From positions 186,001 to 250,000 of the forward strand of contig NZ_JACRSZ010000001.1 in the NCBI RefSeq assembly GCF_014385005.1: a stretch of DNA of 64,000 nucleotides, written 5' to 3'. The notes beneath the pieces are model-generated. The model was given only the letters and a program-made list of their open reading frames with translations, was not told the origin of the DNA and ran no database searches. Shown here one piece after another: positions 48,831 through 59,416 of this stretch (its first letter is position 1; every line of letters begins with the position of its first letter). The DNA is from Jingyaoa shaoxingensis (lineage in GTDB: Bacteria; Bacillota; Clostridia; Lachnospirales; Lachnospiraceae). The translations under genes and the position numbers were made by a program.

Positions 48831-51587
48831 ATGAAATACGGAAGACAGGATATTCAAAAGAAAAAGCGCAATATGACCGCAGAAAAGATTGAACAGAAGG
48901 CAGGCATGACCCTGGAGCGCCTCCTGATTCTGATCTCAGTGACCATTCTGGTGGGGCTGGTCTGTGGCGGCTATGGCATCATGCAGGGACTGATCAAAAG
49001 TGCTCCGGATATCACCGATCTGAGCACAGCACCTTCCGAATCGGCTACCTATATCTATGATGCAAATGGAAAGCAGCTCCAGAAACTGACTGCTCCTACT
49101 TCCAACCGTACCCCGGTGTCCATCAGTCAGGTACCGGAAGATCTGCAGCATGCAGTGGTCGCCATCGAAGATGAGCGTTTTTATGAACATAACGGCATTG
49201 ATGTACGCGGTATCCTGCGTGCTTTCGTGGTGGGAATCACCGGCGGCAGCTTTTCCGAAGGTGCCAGCACCATCACCCAGCAGTTACTGAAAAACAGTGT
49301 TTTTACTGACTGGGTCAGTGAATCCACTCTGGTGGAAAGCTTTAAACGAAAGTTCCAGGAACAGTATCTTGCCATGGAACTGGAAAAAGATATGGAAAAA
49401 ACCTATTCCAAACAACAGACTAAGCAGAAAATTCTGGGGGATTATCTGAATACCATTAATCTGGGTGCCGGCACTTACGGGGTTCAGGCTGCTGCAAAAC
49501 GGTATTTTAACAAGGATGTGTCTGAACTGACTCTGTCTGAATGTACCGTCATTGCCGGCATTACCCAGAATCCTACCGGATATAATCCGATTACCAATCC
49601 GGATGCCAACGCAAAACGCCGAAAAAAAGTTCTAAATGCCATGCTGGAGCAGGGATATATCTCAGAGTCTGCTTATCAGGAAGCTCTTTCCGATGATGTT
49701 TACTCTCGTATTCAGGAAACTGCTTCCGAGACAGATGACAACGGTATCTATTCTTATTATACGGATGCCATGATTGAACAGATTCTGGAAGATCTGGTAA
49801 AGGAAAAGGGCTATTCCAGCACGCAGGCGTCCCACGCCCTGTATTCCGGAGGTCTGCGCATTTACAGTGTGCAGGATGCTGCTATACAGCAAATCTGTGA
49901 TGAAGAATTTGCCAATGCAGACAACTATCCAGCCGAGACACTGATCGGTCTGGATTATGCCCTAAGTATCCAGAAAGCTTCCGGCGAAACCATTCATTAT
50001 GGAAGCAATGACGTTCAGGCTTACTTTGAAGAACAGGATGGTTCTTTTAATATGATGTTCTACGATGAAGATACCGCCCGTTCTTACGCTGAGCAGTTTA
50101 AATCTGCCATGACCGGAGAAAATGACACAGTACTGGGAGAACGCATTTCTCTGGTTCCACAGCCTCAGGCTTCGGTTGTCGTCATTGACCAGTCTACCGG
50201 CTATGTTAAAGCTATTGTGGGCGGACGTGGATCCAAAGAAGCCAGCCTGACGCTGAACCGTGCTACTTCAACCCGCCGCCAGCCCGGTTCCACTTTCAAA
50301 CCAATTGCAGTTTATGCACCGGCACTGGAATCCGGTGGCAAGACTCTGGCTTCTGTATATGACAACGCACCATACCAGTATGAATCTGGGACGGAACTGA
50401 AAAACTGGGACAGCGATTATGGATACAGCGGTCTGGAGACAATCCACACGGCTTTGATGAAATCTGTGAATGTAGTTGCTGTCAAGGTACTGACAGAACT
50501 TACCCCACAGGTAGGTCTTGATTATCTGGAACGGCTGGGGATCACCACCCTCTACGATCAGGACACAGACAGCAATGGCAATGTCCTCACCGATGCCTAC
50601 CAGCCTCTGGCACTGGGCGGTGTTACCGACGGAGTTGTCAATCTGGAGTTAACCGCAGCTTATGCTGCCCTTGCAAACGGCGGAAACTATATTAAGCCAA
50701 AATTTTATTCCCGCATTGAAGACAGTAACGGCAGCGTCATTCTGGATAACACCAGTGAGCAGACTCAGGTATTTTCCGCTGCTACTTCCTACCTGATCAC
50801 TAAAGCCATGGAAGATGTGGTCCGTAATCCTCTGGGAACTGCCTATAATATGATTAACCTTGGCGATATGCCGGTTGCAGGCAAGACCGGTACTACGGAT
50901 TCTGCAAAGGATATCTGGTTTGAAGGTTATACCCCTTATTACACCTGTGGTGTCTGGGGCGGCTACGACAACAACGATGCCCTGCCTGACAGTGATGTAT
51001 CCTACAGCCGTTATGCAAAGGTTCTGTGGAATGCCATTATGACAAGAATCCACTCTGAACTTCCGGTTACAGACTTTGTACAGCCGGAAGGCATCACTAC
51101 GGCACAGATCTGTAAAAAATCTGGTAAGCTGGCTGTTGCCGGGCTGTGTGATAATGACCCTCGCGGATCTCAGGTTATGACAGAATATTTTAAAGAAGGT
51201 ACTGTTCCGACAGAATCCTGTGATGTGCATGTATCTGCAAAGATCTGTAATCAGACTGGTAAACTGGCTTCTTCCACCTGTCCATCCACCACAACCAAAG
51301 TATATATCCGACGACCGGATGGAAGTACCGGAACTACCGACGATTCTAATTATGCTGCTCCAACTGAAACCTGTCCCGGACATGGTTCTGCCATCAAGAT
51401 CGAAGGCAGTTCCGAAAAGCAGAGTGAATCAGACCCTCAGGATGGCGTTATTGATATCGGCGGTATCGACCTTTCCTCCGGCAGCTCTGGGAACGTAGTC
51501 GAAGACAACGCTGATAACGGTAATACCTCTTTCGAAAACATCCCGTCTGATGAATACTACGACGACGGAATCATTCGGATCTATTGA
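48831..51587 (+). CDS. Class A penicillin-binding protein (PBP1A type)
   Basis: 918 residues, bifunctional peptidoglycan glycosyltransferase/transpeptidase. One membrane segment (about 30-52), then GT51 with EDERFYEHNGIDVRGILRA (catalytic Glu) and EGASTITQQLLKN, then the transpeptidase with the active-site serine in RRQPGSTFKP, the SVN triad motif and KTGTT. A C-terminal tail of about 170 residues has three paired-cysteine segments (ICKKSGKLAVAGLC, ICNQTGKLASSTC, TETCPGHG) and an acidic Gly/Ser end. The only cell-wall gene in this section on the plus strand; its stop is followed by a long bidirectional terminator. Confidence 0.95.
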   Translation: MKYGRQDIQKKKRNMTAEKIEQKAGMTLERLLILISVTILVGLVCGGYGIMQGLIKSAPDITDLSTAPSESATYIYDANGKQLQKLTAPTSNRTPVSISQVPEDLQHAVVAIEDERFYEHNGIDVRGILRAFVVGITGGSFSEGASTITQQLLKNSVFTDWVSESTLVESFKRKFQEQYLAMELEKDMEKTYSKQQTKQKILGDYLNTINLGAGTYGVQAAAKRYFNKDVSELTLSECTVIAGITQNPTGYNPITNPDANAKRRKKVLNAMLEQGYISESAYQEALSDDVYSRIQETASETDDNGIYSYYTDAMIEQILEDLVKEKGYSSTQASHALYSGGLRIYSVQDAAIQQICDEEFANADNYPAETLIGLDYALSIQKASGETIHYGSNDVQAYFEEQDGSFNMMFYDEDTARSYAEQFKSAMTGENDTVLGERISLVPQPQASVVVIDQSTGYVKAIVGGRGSKEASLTLNRATSTRRQPGSTFKPIAVYAPALESGGKTLASVYDNAPYQYESGTELKNWDSDYGYSGLETIHTALMKSVNVVAVKVLTELTPQVGLDYLERLGITTLYDQDTDSNGNVLTDAYQPLALGGVTDGVVNLELTAAYAALANGGNYIKPKFYSRIEDSNGSVILDNTSEQTQVFSAATSYLITKAMEDVVRNPLGTAYNMINLGDMPVAGKTGTTDSAKDIWFEGYTPYYTCGVWGGYDNNDALPDSDVSYSRYAKVLWNAIMTRIHSELPVTDFVQPEGITTAQICKKSGKLAVAGLCDNDPRGSQVMTEYFKEGTVPTESCDVHVSAKICNQTGKLASSTCPSTTTKVYIRRPDGSTGTTDDSNYAAPTETCPGHGSAIKIEGSSEKQSESDPQDGVIDIGGIDLSSGSSGNVVEDNADNGNTSFENIPSDEYYDDGIIRIY

Positions 51588-51657
51588 TTTGAGTTATTGA
51601 AGCCATTAGGGACGCTGTTGCTTTTTCTCAGACATGATCAACAACGAAAATGAAGAA

Positions 51658-51716
51658 AAGCCCGGCAGGGGAGAAAGTGGTATTTTAAATCCACATTTTT
51701 CACCTCTGCCGGGCTT
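51658..51716. terminator. Bidirectional terminator between the PBP and glucokinase genes
   Basis: AAGCCCGGCAG pairs with CTGCCGGGCTT, extended inward by further pairing (GTGG/CCAC). Confidence 0.85.
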
Positions 51717-51767
51717 TATTCTGCACTTATCGTGTTAATAAAGAGCCGCAAAACTCCGTCCTATGGC

Positions 51768-52700
51768 TTACAGTACCATCTTGGCTGCGCCATAGATTCC
51801 CGCATCATTTCCCAGCTCTGCCAGGGCAAATCTGACCTGTTTGCAGGTCATAAATGCGTTTGCCGTATAATACTTCTTAATGTAATCGATCACAACCTGT
51901 CCAGCCTTGGACACACCACCGCCGATAACGAATACCTCCGGGTCAGCGACACATGCCACATTGGCCAGCGCTGTTCCAAGATATTTGCCGAATTCCTCAG
52001 CAACTTCCATTGCCAGGGCATCTCCTGCCTTCACAGCATCAAATACCGTCTTGGCACTGACTTGACCATTTCTTAAAACAGACGGCATATCGTCTTTCTG
52101 AAGTCTGCGGTTTGCCAGATAAGTAATACCTGTCGCACTGGCTACCTGCTCCAGACATCCCCGGTTGCCACAGTTACAGTTGCGTTCCACATCATCGGTT
52201 ACATGGATATGACCAATCTCTCCACCAGCCCCATGGACACCGGTTACTATCTTACCATTGTTAATGATACCTCCCCCTACACCGGTTCCCAGTGTAACCA
52301 TGACAACGCTGTCACTTCCGGCACCGCCGCCCTTCCACATCTCACCAAGGGCTGCCACATTGGCATCATTGCCAGCCTTAATCGCAAGTCCAGTCATCTT
52401 TTCCATGTCATCTGCCAGATTCACGTATCCCCAATGCAGATTTACTGCTCCTGCTACTTCTCCCTGATCATTTACCGGTCCCGGTACACCGATTCCAATA
52501 CCTGCGACCTCTTCCTTGTCCAGATTCTTCTCGCTGATCTTCTTCAGAACCGTCTCTGCCACATCCGGTAGAATGGCTGCTCCGTTATTCTCTGTTCTGG
52601 TAGGAATCTCCCACTTTTCCAGAAGCTCTCCTTTTACTGTAAAAAGACCGCATTTTACTGTTGTTCCTCCAACGTCAATCCCAAATACATACTTCTTCAT
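51768..52700 (-). CDS. glk: ROK-family glucokinase
   Basis: 310 residues. FGIDVGGTTVKCGLF is the phosphate-binding start, GNDANVAALGEMWKGGG holds the catalytic Asp, and CNCGNRGCLEQVAS is the ROK zinc motif. Phosphorylates glucose released inside the cell. Downstream of hprK by 22 bp, so glucose phosphorylation and carbon catabolite signalling are co-expressed. Confidence 0.92.
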   Translation of the reverse strand: MKKYVFGIDVGGTTVKCGLFTVKGELLEKWEIPTRTENNGAAILPDVAETVLKKISEKNLDKEEVAGIGIGVPGPVNDQGEVAGAVNLHWGYVNLADDMEKMTGLAIKAGNDANVAALGEMWKGGGAGSDSVVMVTLGTGVGGGIINNGKIVTGVHGAGGEIGHIHVTDDVERNCNCGNRGCLEQVASATGITYLANRRLQKDDMPSVLRNGQVSAKTVFDAVKAGDALAMEVAEEFGKYLGTALANVACVADPEVFVIGGGVSKAGQVVIDYIKKYYTANAFMTCKQVRFALAELGNDAGIYGAAKMVL

Positions 52701-52722
52701 TCTGCCTGTTCCCTCGCATTCT

Positions 52723-53658
52723 TTAATTTTCTCTTCTCTTTACCAGATTCTGCTGAACTCTGTTATATAATTCCTGTGCTGCATTGTATCCCATCTTCTT
52801 CTGTCTGTGGTTTACCGCAGCAGTCTCTACAATAATTGCCAGATTACGTCCCGGACGAATCGGTATGGAATGACATACGACCTTATTTCCAAGAAACTCG
52901 GTATATTCTTCCTCCAGTCCCAGCCGGTCATACTCTTTCTCCCGGTCCCATTCCTCCAGCTTGATGACCATATCAATACTCTGATTATTCTTAACACTCT
53001 CTACACCATACAATGTCTTGACATCAATAATACCGATACCACGCAGTTCGATAAAATGACGGGTAATATCCGGTGCCGTACCCATCAGAGTCACATCACT
53101 GATTTTGCGGATCTCCACCACATCATCAGATACCAGACGGTGCCCTCTCTTAATCAGTTCCAGAGCTGCTTCACTTTTACCGATACCACTCTCACCCATA
53201 ATCAGCACACCTTCACCGAATACATCTACCAGCACGCCATGAATTGAGATACATGGTGCCAGTTCTTCATTCATCCATCGGATAATCTCTGCCATGAAAT
53301 TCGAGGTGGCCTTTTCTGTATGAAAAACCGGTACGCCGTAAATGTTGCACAGATTCAGAAGTTCTGTATCAGGCTCCGTCTTGGAAGTAAATATGATACA
53401 AGGAATCTTGAAAGAAACGAACTTCTCATAGATCGGTAGCTTCTGTTCCATGGGAATACCCTGCAAATAGGTATATTCCACATACCCCACAATCTGTACC
53501 CGCTCATAGGCAAAGTGATCAAAATATCCTGTGAGCTGAAGTGCCGGACGATTAATATCCGGGACATGTACTTTTATCTGCGAAATGTCAATCTCCGGTG
53601 TCATATTTTTCAGATTCATCTGTTCTGCCATTTTAGTCAAGGGAATACAACTTGCCAT
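52723..53658 (-). CDS. hprK: HPr kinase/phosphorylase
   Basis: 311 residues. The N-terminal domain ends near 130; the kinase domain has P-loop GESGIGKSE and the family signature ELRGIGIIDVKTLYG. It phosphorylates Ser46 of HPr to trigger carbon catabolite repression. ATG at 53658 has GAGGAG 7 bases before it. Its promoter overlaps the uvrC stop. Confidence 0.96.
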   Translation of the reverse strand: MASCIPLTKMAEQMNLKNMTPEIDISQIKVHVPDINRPALQLTGYFDHFAYERVQIVGYVEYTYLQGIPMEQKLPIYEKFVSFKIPCIIFTSKTEPDTELLNLCNIYGVPVFHTEKATSNFMAEIIRWMNEELAPCISIHGVLVDVFGEGVLIMGESGIGKSEAALELIKRGHRLVSDDVVEIRKISDVTLMGTAPDITRHFIELRGIGIIDVKTLYGVESVKNNQSIDMVIKLEEWDREKEYDRLGLEEEYTEFLGNKVVCHSIPIRPGRNLAIIVETAAVNHRQKKMGYNAAQELYNRVQQNLVKRREN

Positions 53659-53731
53659 TTGATTTCTCCTCACTTCTCATCTTAAATTAAGATTCGAACG
53701 CGTATCTTCTGCCGCGCCCTACAATAATTTC

Positions 53732-53760
53732 AGTATAACACATCCCTATTTTAACATCAA
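53732..53760 (-). promoter_or_regulatory. Promoter of hprK-glk
   Basis: Minus strand TTGATG, 17-base spacer, TATACT. The -35 includes the uvrC stop codon. Confidence 0.65.
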
Positions 53761-55598
53761 TGAAAGAAATCATATACTTTCTGCGCTGCCACGCGGTTCA
53801 TGGAATCAGTCTGTTCCAGTTCTTCCAGTGTAGCATCCCGTACTGCTTCTAGAGATTTAAATCGGCGCATCAGTGCCTTTCTTCTGGTTTCTCCGATTCC
53901 TTCAATGTCATCCAGAACAGAATGCACCTGCTGTTTTCCTCTTAAAGATCTGTGGTATTCAATGGCAAAACGGTGCGCCTCATCCTGAATTCTGGTAATC
54001 AGGTGGAATCCCTCAGACCTTGTATCAATCGGTATCTCTTCGTTATTATAGTATAATCCCCTGGTTCTGTGATGATCATCTTTTACCATACCGCAGACCG
54101 GAATGGTAATATGAAGTTCATCCAGCACACGCAGTGCCACATTTACCTGACCTTTTCCGCCATCCATCATGATAAGATCCGGGAAACGGCTGAATTTACC
54201 ATAATCTTCTTTTCCTTCCTGCCGTTCTGCCATACCATGTTCAAATCTTCTTCGCAACACTTCTTCCATACTGGCATAATCATCCGGTCCTTTTACTGTC
54301 TTGATCTTAAACTTGCGGTAGTCACTCTGCTTTGGCTTGCCTTTTTCATAAACAATCATGGAACCCACAGATTCAAATCCACTGATATTGGATATATCGA
54401 ATGCTTCCACACGCATTAGATGCTCCAGCCCCAGCCAGTTGCCAATCTCTTTTAAGGCACCGATCGTCCGGCTCTCTTCCCTTCGAATCTTTTCACTGTC
54501 CTGAATCAATACCATACGGGCATTCTTCTCTGCCAGTTCTACCAGTTTTTCTTTGGTACCTTTTCGCGGTACCCGGATATGCACCTTTGCATTCCTTCTG
54601 GCGCTAAGCCACTGTTCCAGGATCTCCTGATCTTCAATTTCCTCCTGCAGCATGATTTCTCTTGGAATAAACGGCGTTCCGGAATAGAACTGCTTCAGGA
54701 AACTATTGATAATCGTACTTCTGCTGTCATGAGGTGCCACCTGCAGATAAAAATGTTCCCGTCCAATCAGTCTGCCGTCTCTTACAAAGAATATCTGCAC
54801 CACAGCTTCTTTTCGATCCGTAGATACTGCGATAACATCCTTATCTTCTCCGTCACTGGCGGTGATCTTCTGTTTCTGTGCCACCTGCTTCACACTGGTA
54901 AGCAGGTCTCTTTTCTCAATTGCTTTTTCAAAGTCAAGCTGATCCGATGCTTCCCGCATCTCTTCTTCCAGCATTTGAATCACCGGCCGATAATTGCCAT
55001 TCAGGAATTCCAGTGCCTGTTCCACATGTTCCCGGTAATCTTCTTTGCTGATATAGCCCTGACATGGCGCATCGCACTGCCGGATATGATAATTCAGACA
55101 TGGACGGTCCAGGCCGGTATCCCTTGGCAGACTTCGATTACATGTGCGCAGATGAAAGAGCTTATTCAGCAATTCTATGGTATCTTTGACCGCCCCTGCA
55201 CTGGTGTATGGTCCAAAATATCTGGACTTGTCTTTTTTCATAGTTCTGGAAAAAAGAATACGCGGGAATTCCTCCCCAACTGTCACCTTAATGTATGGAT
55301 ACGTTTTGTCATCCTTGAGCATGGTGTTGTATTTCGGTCTGTGTTCTTTGATCAGATTACATTCCAGCACCAGTGCTTCCAGTTCCGAATCCGTAACAAT
55401 GTATTCAAATCTCCGAATTCTGGTCACCATCTGCTCGATCTTTGGTCCCTTGTTCCGGCTGGACTGAAAATACTGCCGGACACGATTCTTCAGACTGACT
55501 GCCTTTCCCACATAAATAATTGCATCTTTTTCATCATGCATAATATAAACTCCCGGCTTAGCCGGGAGTTTTTTTAATTCTTCCTGAATATCAAACAT
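53757..55598 (-). CDS. uvrC: Excinuclease ABC subunit C
   Basis: 613 residues. GIY-YIG nuclease at the start ([20 protein letters not shown]), the UvrB-binding UVR motif ([18 protein letters not shown]), the RNase H-like nuclease ([17 protein letters not shown]-like segment, MDGGKGQVN) and a C-terminal helix-hairpin-helix ([13 protein letters not shown]). Makes both incisions in nucleotide excision repair. ATG at 55598 with GGAG 6 bases upstream is preferred to the ATG at 55616. Confidence 0.96.
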   Translation of the reverse strand: MFDIQEELKKLPAKPGVYIMHDEKDAIIYVGKAVSLKNRVRQYFQSSRNKGPKIEQMVTRIRRFEYIVTDSELEALVLECNLIKEHRPKYNTMLKDDKTYPYIKVTVGEEFPRILFSRTMKKDKSRYFGPYTSAGAVKDTIELLNKLFHLRTCNRSLPRDTGLDRPCLNYHIRQCDAPCQGYISKEDYREHVEQALEFLNGNYRPVIQMLEEEMREASDQLDFEKAIEKRDLLTSVKQVAQKQKITASDGEDKDVIAVSTDRKEAVVQIFFVRDGRLIGREHFYLQVAPHDSRSTIINSFLKQFYSGTPFIPREIMLQEEIEDQEILEQWLSARRNAKVHIRVPRKGTKEKLVELAEKNARMVLIQDSEKIRREESRTIGALKEIGNWLGLEHLMRVEAFDISNISGFESVGSMIVYEKGKPKQSDYRKFKIKTVKGPDDYASMEEVLRRRFEHGMAERQEGKEDYGKFSRFPDLIMMDGGKGQVNVALRVLDELHITIPVCGMVKDDHHRTRGLYYNNEEIPIDTRSEGFHLITRIQDEAHRFAIEYHRSLRGKQQVHSVLDDIEGIGETRRKALMRRFKSLEAVRDATLEELEQTDSMNRVAAQKVYDFFH

Positions 55599-55616
55599 CT
55601 CTGTCTCCACATTCAT

Positions 55617-56876
55617 TTATTTGTTGGTACATACACCCTTCTTATTAAAAGTATATGTTTTCTTGCCAATCTTTCTTGTACAGTTCACAAGTGGTGTACC
55701 ATTGCGGTCCAGACGGTACCACTTATCATTATACTTCAGCCAGTAGTGTGTCAGAAGCTTACCATTCACTTTGCTGAAATAATAGCGTTTGCCTTTCATG
55801 GTAACCCATTTTGTTCTCATAACACCCTTAGATGTGAAATAATATTTATTTTTTCCTATCGTCTGAAATCCTGTTCTTGCTGCTGCGGTTGTTCTGTCAA
55901 AATAATATTTTTTCGTTCCGATTTTTTTCCATCCGGTTTGCAGTTTTCCATTCGGACCTGCAAAATAATAATGCTTATTGTACTTTACAAGACCTCGTCT
56001 GACCGTTCCGTCTGTATCATACAGATACAGAGATTTTCCTTTTTTTACAATACCACTCTTTGTTGTCACCGGAGTTTTATCGTTTTGCGTAGAATTATTT
56101 CCGGAATTAGTGGATGTGCTGCTCTTTTTCTGCAATCCATAGTATTTTGCAATACCGGTCGCGTCTGCCACTGCCATCTTTTTGATCTGTGCATTTGTTT
56201 TCAGATGTTTTCTCAAATCATTCTTATTATCTACAAAACAATGCTCAATGATCATACTCGGAATCTTGGTATTGATCTGTGCTTTTGTCATACCAAACTG
56301 TCTTGCCTGAGATGCTGTATAATTACTCTTCTGTCCGAATGTGATGATTCCAAAGTCATCTCCCGGCCAAAAACCGTTATTCTTCAGCCCTGTCTGACTG
56401 TGCAGTTCCTTTAAGATTACCTTTGCCAGTTCTCTTGCTGTCTGTGCAGAAGCAGTATTAAAATGGGATTTCAATGGCACAAGCGCATATGTTCCGGTAG
56501 CTGATGTCTGAAATCCTTCCCTCACTGCATTAATGTGAAAACTTACCAGGGCATCTGCATGCTTTTTCTTCGCAATATTCAGCCTGGTTTCTCTTCCCTG
56601 TGCAGCCTGACTCAGTCTGCTTCTGGTCAGATATACTTTCACGCCCGCATATGTTTCCAATTCTGCCTTACAGTAATTGGCAAGCTTCATATTGATCTCA
56701 GCTTCTCTGTACCACTTTCCATCCAGTTTACGGTCTGCACCTGATTCTTCACCGCCGTGTCCCGGATCCAGGACAATCACCAGATCCTGCGCCTGTATAT
56801 TTTCTTTCGGAAGCATACACAAAGTGCATACCAATACAGTAAAAATCAGCATCAGTTTCTTTCTCAATGCATTCAT
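55617..56876 (-). CDS. N-acetylmuramoyl-L-alanine amidase with glucan/choline-binding-like repeats
   Basis: 419 residues. Signal peptide about 1-29, then an amidase_3 domain with its zinc ligands: VLDPGHGGEESGAD (His), REAEINMKLA (Glu) and ALVSFHINAV (His), and IIEHCFVDN near the end with the catalytic Glu. After a Ser/Thr/Asn linker come about seven tandem repeats of the cell-wall-binding type (KYYFDRTTAAARTGF, KYYFTSKGVMRTKW, RYYFSKVNGKLLTHY). It cleaves the glycan-peptide bond and probably acts in daughter-cell separation. ATG at 56876 is supported by AAAGGAAAG. Followed directly by uvrC. Confidence 0.92.
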   Translation of the reverse strand: MNALRKKLMLIFTVLVCTLCMLPKENIQAQDLVIVLDPGHGGEESGADRKLDGKWYREAEINMKLANYCKAELETYAGVKVYLTRSRLSQAAQGRETRLNIAKKKHADALVSFHINAVREGFQTSATGTYALVPLKSHFNTASAQTARELAKVILKELHSQTGLKNNGFWPGDDFGIITFGQKSNYTASQARQFGMTKAQINTKIPSMIIEHCFVDNKNDLRKHLKTNAQIKKMAVADATGIAKYYGLQKKSSTSTNSGNNSTQNDKTPVTTKSGIVKKGKSLYLYDTDGTVRRGLVKYNKHYYFAGPNGKLQTGWKKIGTKKYYFDRTTAAARTGFQTIGKNKYYFTSKGVMRTKWVTMKGKRYYFSKVNGKLLTHYWLKYNDKWYRLDRNGTPLVNCTRKIGKKTYTFNKKGVCTNK

Positions 56877-56963
56877 ATTTCTCTTTCCTTTTCCTCTCAA
56901 AACTATCTCAACAACAACTCTCACAGAACACTGATTCTTCTGAAATCCTATTATACCAGAAAA

Positions 56964-56985
56964 AGAGGCTGTCCAAACAGCCTCT
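56964..56985 (-). terminator. Terminator of ftsZ
   Basis: AGAGGCTGT/ACAGCCTCT stem with a 4-base loop and TTTTT on the minus strand, between the ftsZ stop and the amidase start. Confidence 0.88.
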
Positions 56986-56994
56986 CTTAGCATT

Positions 56995-58176
56995 CTATCT
57001 TCTCTTTAAGAAATCCGGGATCTGAATATCTCTTTCCTGAACCTTGCTTTCCGGTGCCTTTAATCTGCCGGAATTATTCTGCATGGTCGGCATAGAAGTA
57101 TTCACACTGCCCAGATTCGACATTCTCATGGACTGTGCTGATGCAGTCGGCTGGCTGAATTCCGGTACAATTCTCTTATTTGCCGCTGTCTTTGCTGCGG
57201 TTGTCTTCTTCGGCTCTTCCAGAGTCATATCTGTCAGTCCTGTTGCAATCACAGTAATGGTTGCTTCATCTGCGTATGTATCATCATACATAGCACCAAA
57301 GATGATATTCGCATTCTCTCCTGCCATCTCCTGTACATAACTTGCTGCATCATTGGCATCCATCAGGGAGATATCTCCGGAGATATTAATAATTACATGG
57401 GAAGCACCTTCAATGGTAGTCTCCAGCAGTGGACTGGCAACTGCCTGTTTTACAGCCTCAAGTGCCTTGTCATCACCCTTGGCCTGTCCGATACCGATAT
57501 GGGCAATTCCTTTGTCTGTCATAACCGTCTGTACATCTGCGAAGTCCAGATTGATCAGAGCCGGCAGGTTAATCAGGTCTGTGATGCCCTGCACTGCCTG
57601 CTGAAGTACTTCGTCTGCCTTCTTCAAAGCTTCCGGCATGGTTGTACGTCGGTCTACGATCTCCAGCAGCTTGTCATTCGGGATGACAATCAGTGTATCT
57701 ACGTTGTCTTTCAGCTTTTCAATACCTGCAATAGCATTATTCATACGGGTCTTTGCTTCGAAACGGAATGGCTTGGTTACCACACCAACAGTAAGAATAC
57801 CCATCTCTTTTGCAATACCTGCCACTACAGGTGCTGCACCGGTTCCGGTACCACCGCCCATACCACAGGTAACAAATACCATATCTGCGCCCTGGATGGC
57901 TTCTTTGATCTCTTCCGCGCTTTCCTCAGCAGCCTGCTGGCCAACCTGAGGCTTAGCTCCTGCACCAAGTCCCTTCGTAACCTTCTCACCAATCTGAATT
58001 GTATGAGGAGCTCTGCAAAGATCCAGTGCCTGTTTATCTGTATTTATCCCGATGAATTCTACACCGGCAATTGTCTCGTCTACCATTCTGTTCACAGCAT
58101 TGTTACCTGCACCGCCCACGCCGATGACGATAATCTTGGCTGCTGCTTCAGCTTCATTTGACATTATTTCTAACAA
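56995..58176 (-). CDS. ftsZ: Cell division protein FtsZ
   Basis: 393 residues; tubulin-like GTPase forming the division ring. [13 protein letters not shown], the tubulin signature [11 protein letters not shown], and the T7 loop [11 protein letters not shown] are intact, and a linker of about 70 residues leads to the C-terminal peptide ([11 protein letters not shown]) that binds FtsA/SepF/ZipA-type partners. Start is TTG at 58176: GGAGG lies 7 bases upstream, and the MLEI start agrees with close relatives as I recall them; the next ATG is four codons on. Own promoter at 58233-58261. Confidence 0.96.
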   Translation of the reverse strand: MLEIMSNEAEAAAKIIVIGVGGAGNNAVNRMVDETIAGVEFIGINTDKQALDLCRAPHTIQIGEKVTKGLGAGAKPQVGQQAAEESAEEIKEAIQGADMVFVTCGMGGGTGTGAAPVVAGIAKEMGILTVGVVTKPFRFEAKTRMNNAIAGIEKLKDNVDTLIVIPNDKLLEIVDRRTTMPEALKKADEVLQQAVQGITDLINLPALINLDFADVQTVMTDKGIAHIGIGQAKGDDKALEAVKQAVASPLLETTIEGASHVIINISGDISLMDANDAASYVQEMAGENANIIFGAMYDDTYADEATITVIATGLTDMTLEEPKKTTAAKTAANKRIVPEFSQPTASAQSMRMSNLGSVNTSMPTMQNNSGRLKAPESKVQERDIQIPDFLKRR

Positions 58177-58232
58177 GGTACTTCCTCCTTCTATCTTTCT
58201 GTCCCATGACAGTAATTTCCACTATTTCTTCT

Positions 58233-58261
58233 ATCATATATTCTTTTTTTTCATTAATCAA
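58233..58261 (-). promoter_or_regulatory. Promoter of ftsZ
   Basis: Minus strand TTGATT, 17-base spacer, TATGAT, about 55 bases before the TTG start. Confidence 0.65.
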
Positions 58262-58289
58262 GTGTTTTTTTGTATTCTGTAATTTTATT

Positions 58290-58338
58290 CAGAGCAACAT
58301 TCGCAAAATCGCCTCTATGAGGCTTTACTTTTGCTCTG
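58290..58338 (-). promoter_or_regulatory. Stem-loop between ftsQ and ftsZ
   Basis: CAGAGCAA/TTGCTCTG closes a structure with inner GCCTC/GAGGC hairpin directly after the ftsQ stop. No T-run follows on the minus strand, so it may be a weak terminator, a processing site or an attenuator. Confidence 0.4.
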
Positions 58339-58339
58339 A

Positions 58340-59383
58340 CTAATTCAGAATATAAGCGCCGGTATATGGATCAATATAACCGTATCCATCTGAAATGATC
58401 TGTCCGTCATCTCCCAGATACATCTGATCCATGTTATTGGTTACATTACCGCTGGCATCTGTGTAGGTATCGTTGCCACTGGCATCCGTGGAAAATGTTC
58501 CACTGTCTTCGCTGTAACCGCTCTTATTTTCGCTTTCATCTGTACTGTCTTCCTCTGTTTCTGTAGATTCTTCCACATCTTCTGCGTTTCCGCCTTCCGG
58601 CTGATTAACGTTCATCAGCAATTCCTCTTCTCCCTTTTCCCCTTTTTTAAAAGTAATCGTGGTCGTTCCTGCTGTGTAGTCCTCCATGTGGAGTGTTCCT
58701 GAAAGTTCTTCCATCTGTGGCATCAGAGACTGAAGATTGGACAGTTTCTCTTCCATATAAGAATTATCTCCAAGCATGACCCGGTTATTCGTAAAATACA
58801 GAATCAGCTGCTGCTTATCATCATAATGTACTTCTCTCGGCTGAATTCCATTCTGTCCCAGAATCTCCTGAATCATCTGTGCTTCTGATATGATATCATC
58901 CCTGAATTTTTCATCTGCCACCGGTATCAGTTCCGATACCTTCGGTTCACTGATATCTACACCGGAATATGCCGGAATACCCTCTCTCTTTTCCTGAGAG
59001 ATCTCAATCACTACGCCATCCTTATCAAAATACGCCATAGATCCTGAATACATCAGATATCCTACAATGCTTTTCTCATATACTTTAATCTGCACATGAT
59101 AAGGATTCACCATGGTAACATCCACTGCACTTAGAAATGTAAGATCGGCAGCCGCGTCCGGCTGGCTGTATTTCCAGGTCAGATACAGTGAATTCTCACT
59201 TAAAGAATCTGACATTACCATTTTCTGTATCTCCTCTGCAGAATAATATTCATTTCCGATTACATCCACCTGACGGATGTGAAACAGACCGAATAATACA
59301 AACAAAGCAATCACAATGACGCTTACCAGAACCAGTAAAACAATATATATCGGCCTGCCTGTTTTCTTCTTCTGTAACTGCAT
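58340..59383 (-). CDS. ftsQ: Cell division protein FtsQ/DivIB
   Basis: 347 residues. One membrane segment (about 15-35), then a POTRA domain (HIRQVDVIGNEYYSAEEIQ) and the FtsQ beta domain (MVNPYHVQIKVYEKSIVGYL, FDKDGVVIEIS). The final 85 residues are an acidic Ser/Asp/Thr-rich tail that is longer than usual. It assembles with FtsL/FtsB at the septum. Part of the mraY-murD-ftsW-murA-ftsQ run. Confidence 0.88.
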   Translation of the reverse strand: MQLQKKKTGRPIYIVLLVLVSVIVIALFVLFGLFHIRQVDVIGNEYYSAEEIQKMVMSDSLSENSLYLTWKYSQPDAAADLTFLSAVDVTMVNPYHVQIKVYEKSIVGYLMYSGSMAYFDKDGVVIEISQEKREGIPAYSGVDISEPKVSELIPVADEKFRDDIISEAQMIQEILGQNGIQPREVHYDDKQQLILYFTNNRVMLGDNSYMEEKLSNLQSLMPQMEELSGTLHMEDYTAGTTTITFKKGEKGEEELLMNVNQPEGGNAEDVEESTETEEDSTDESENKSGYSEDSGTFSTDASGNDTYTDASGNVTNNMDQMYLGDDGQIISDGYGYIDPYTGAYILN

Positions 59384-59416
59384 GCTGCTCTACTCCTTCG
59401 CTGAAAGTTCACGGCT

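Noticed and set aside
50649..51383. 244-codon open frame opposite the PBP gene
   Set aside because: Antisense shadow of the transpeptidase coding region; no family features.
54579..55577. 332-codon open frame opposite uvrC
   Set aside because: Antisense shadow; cysteine/histidine-rich composition typical of reversed coding sequence.
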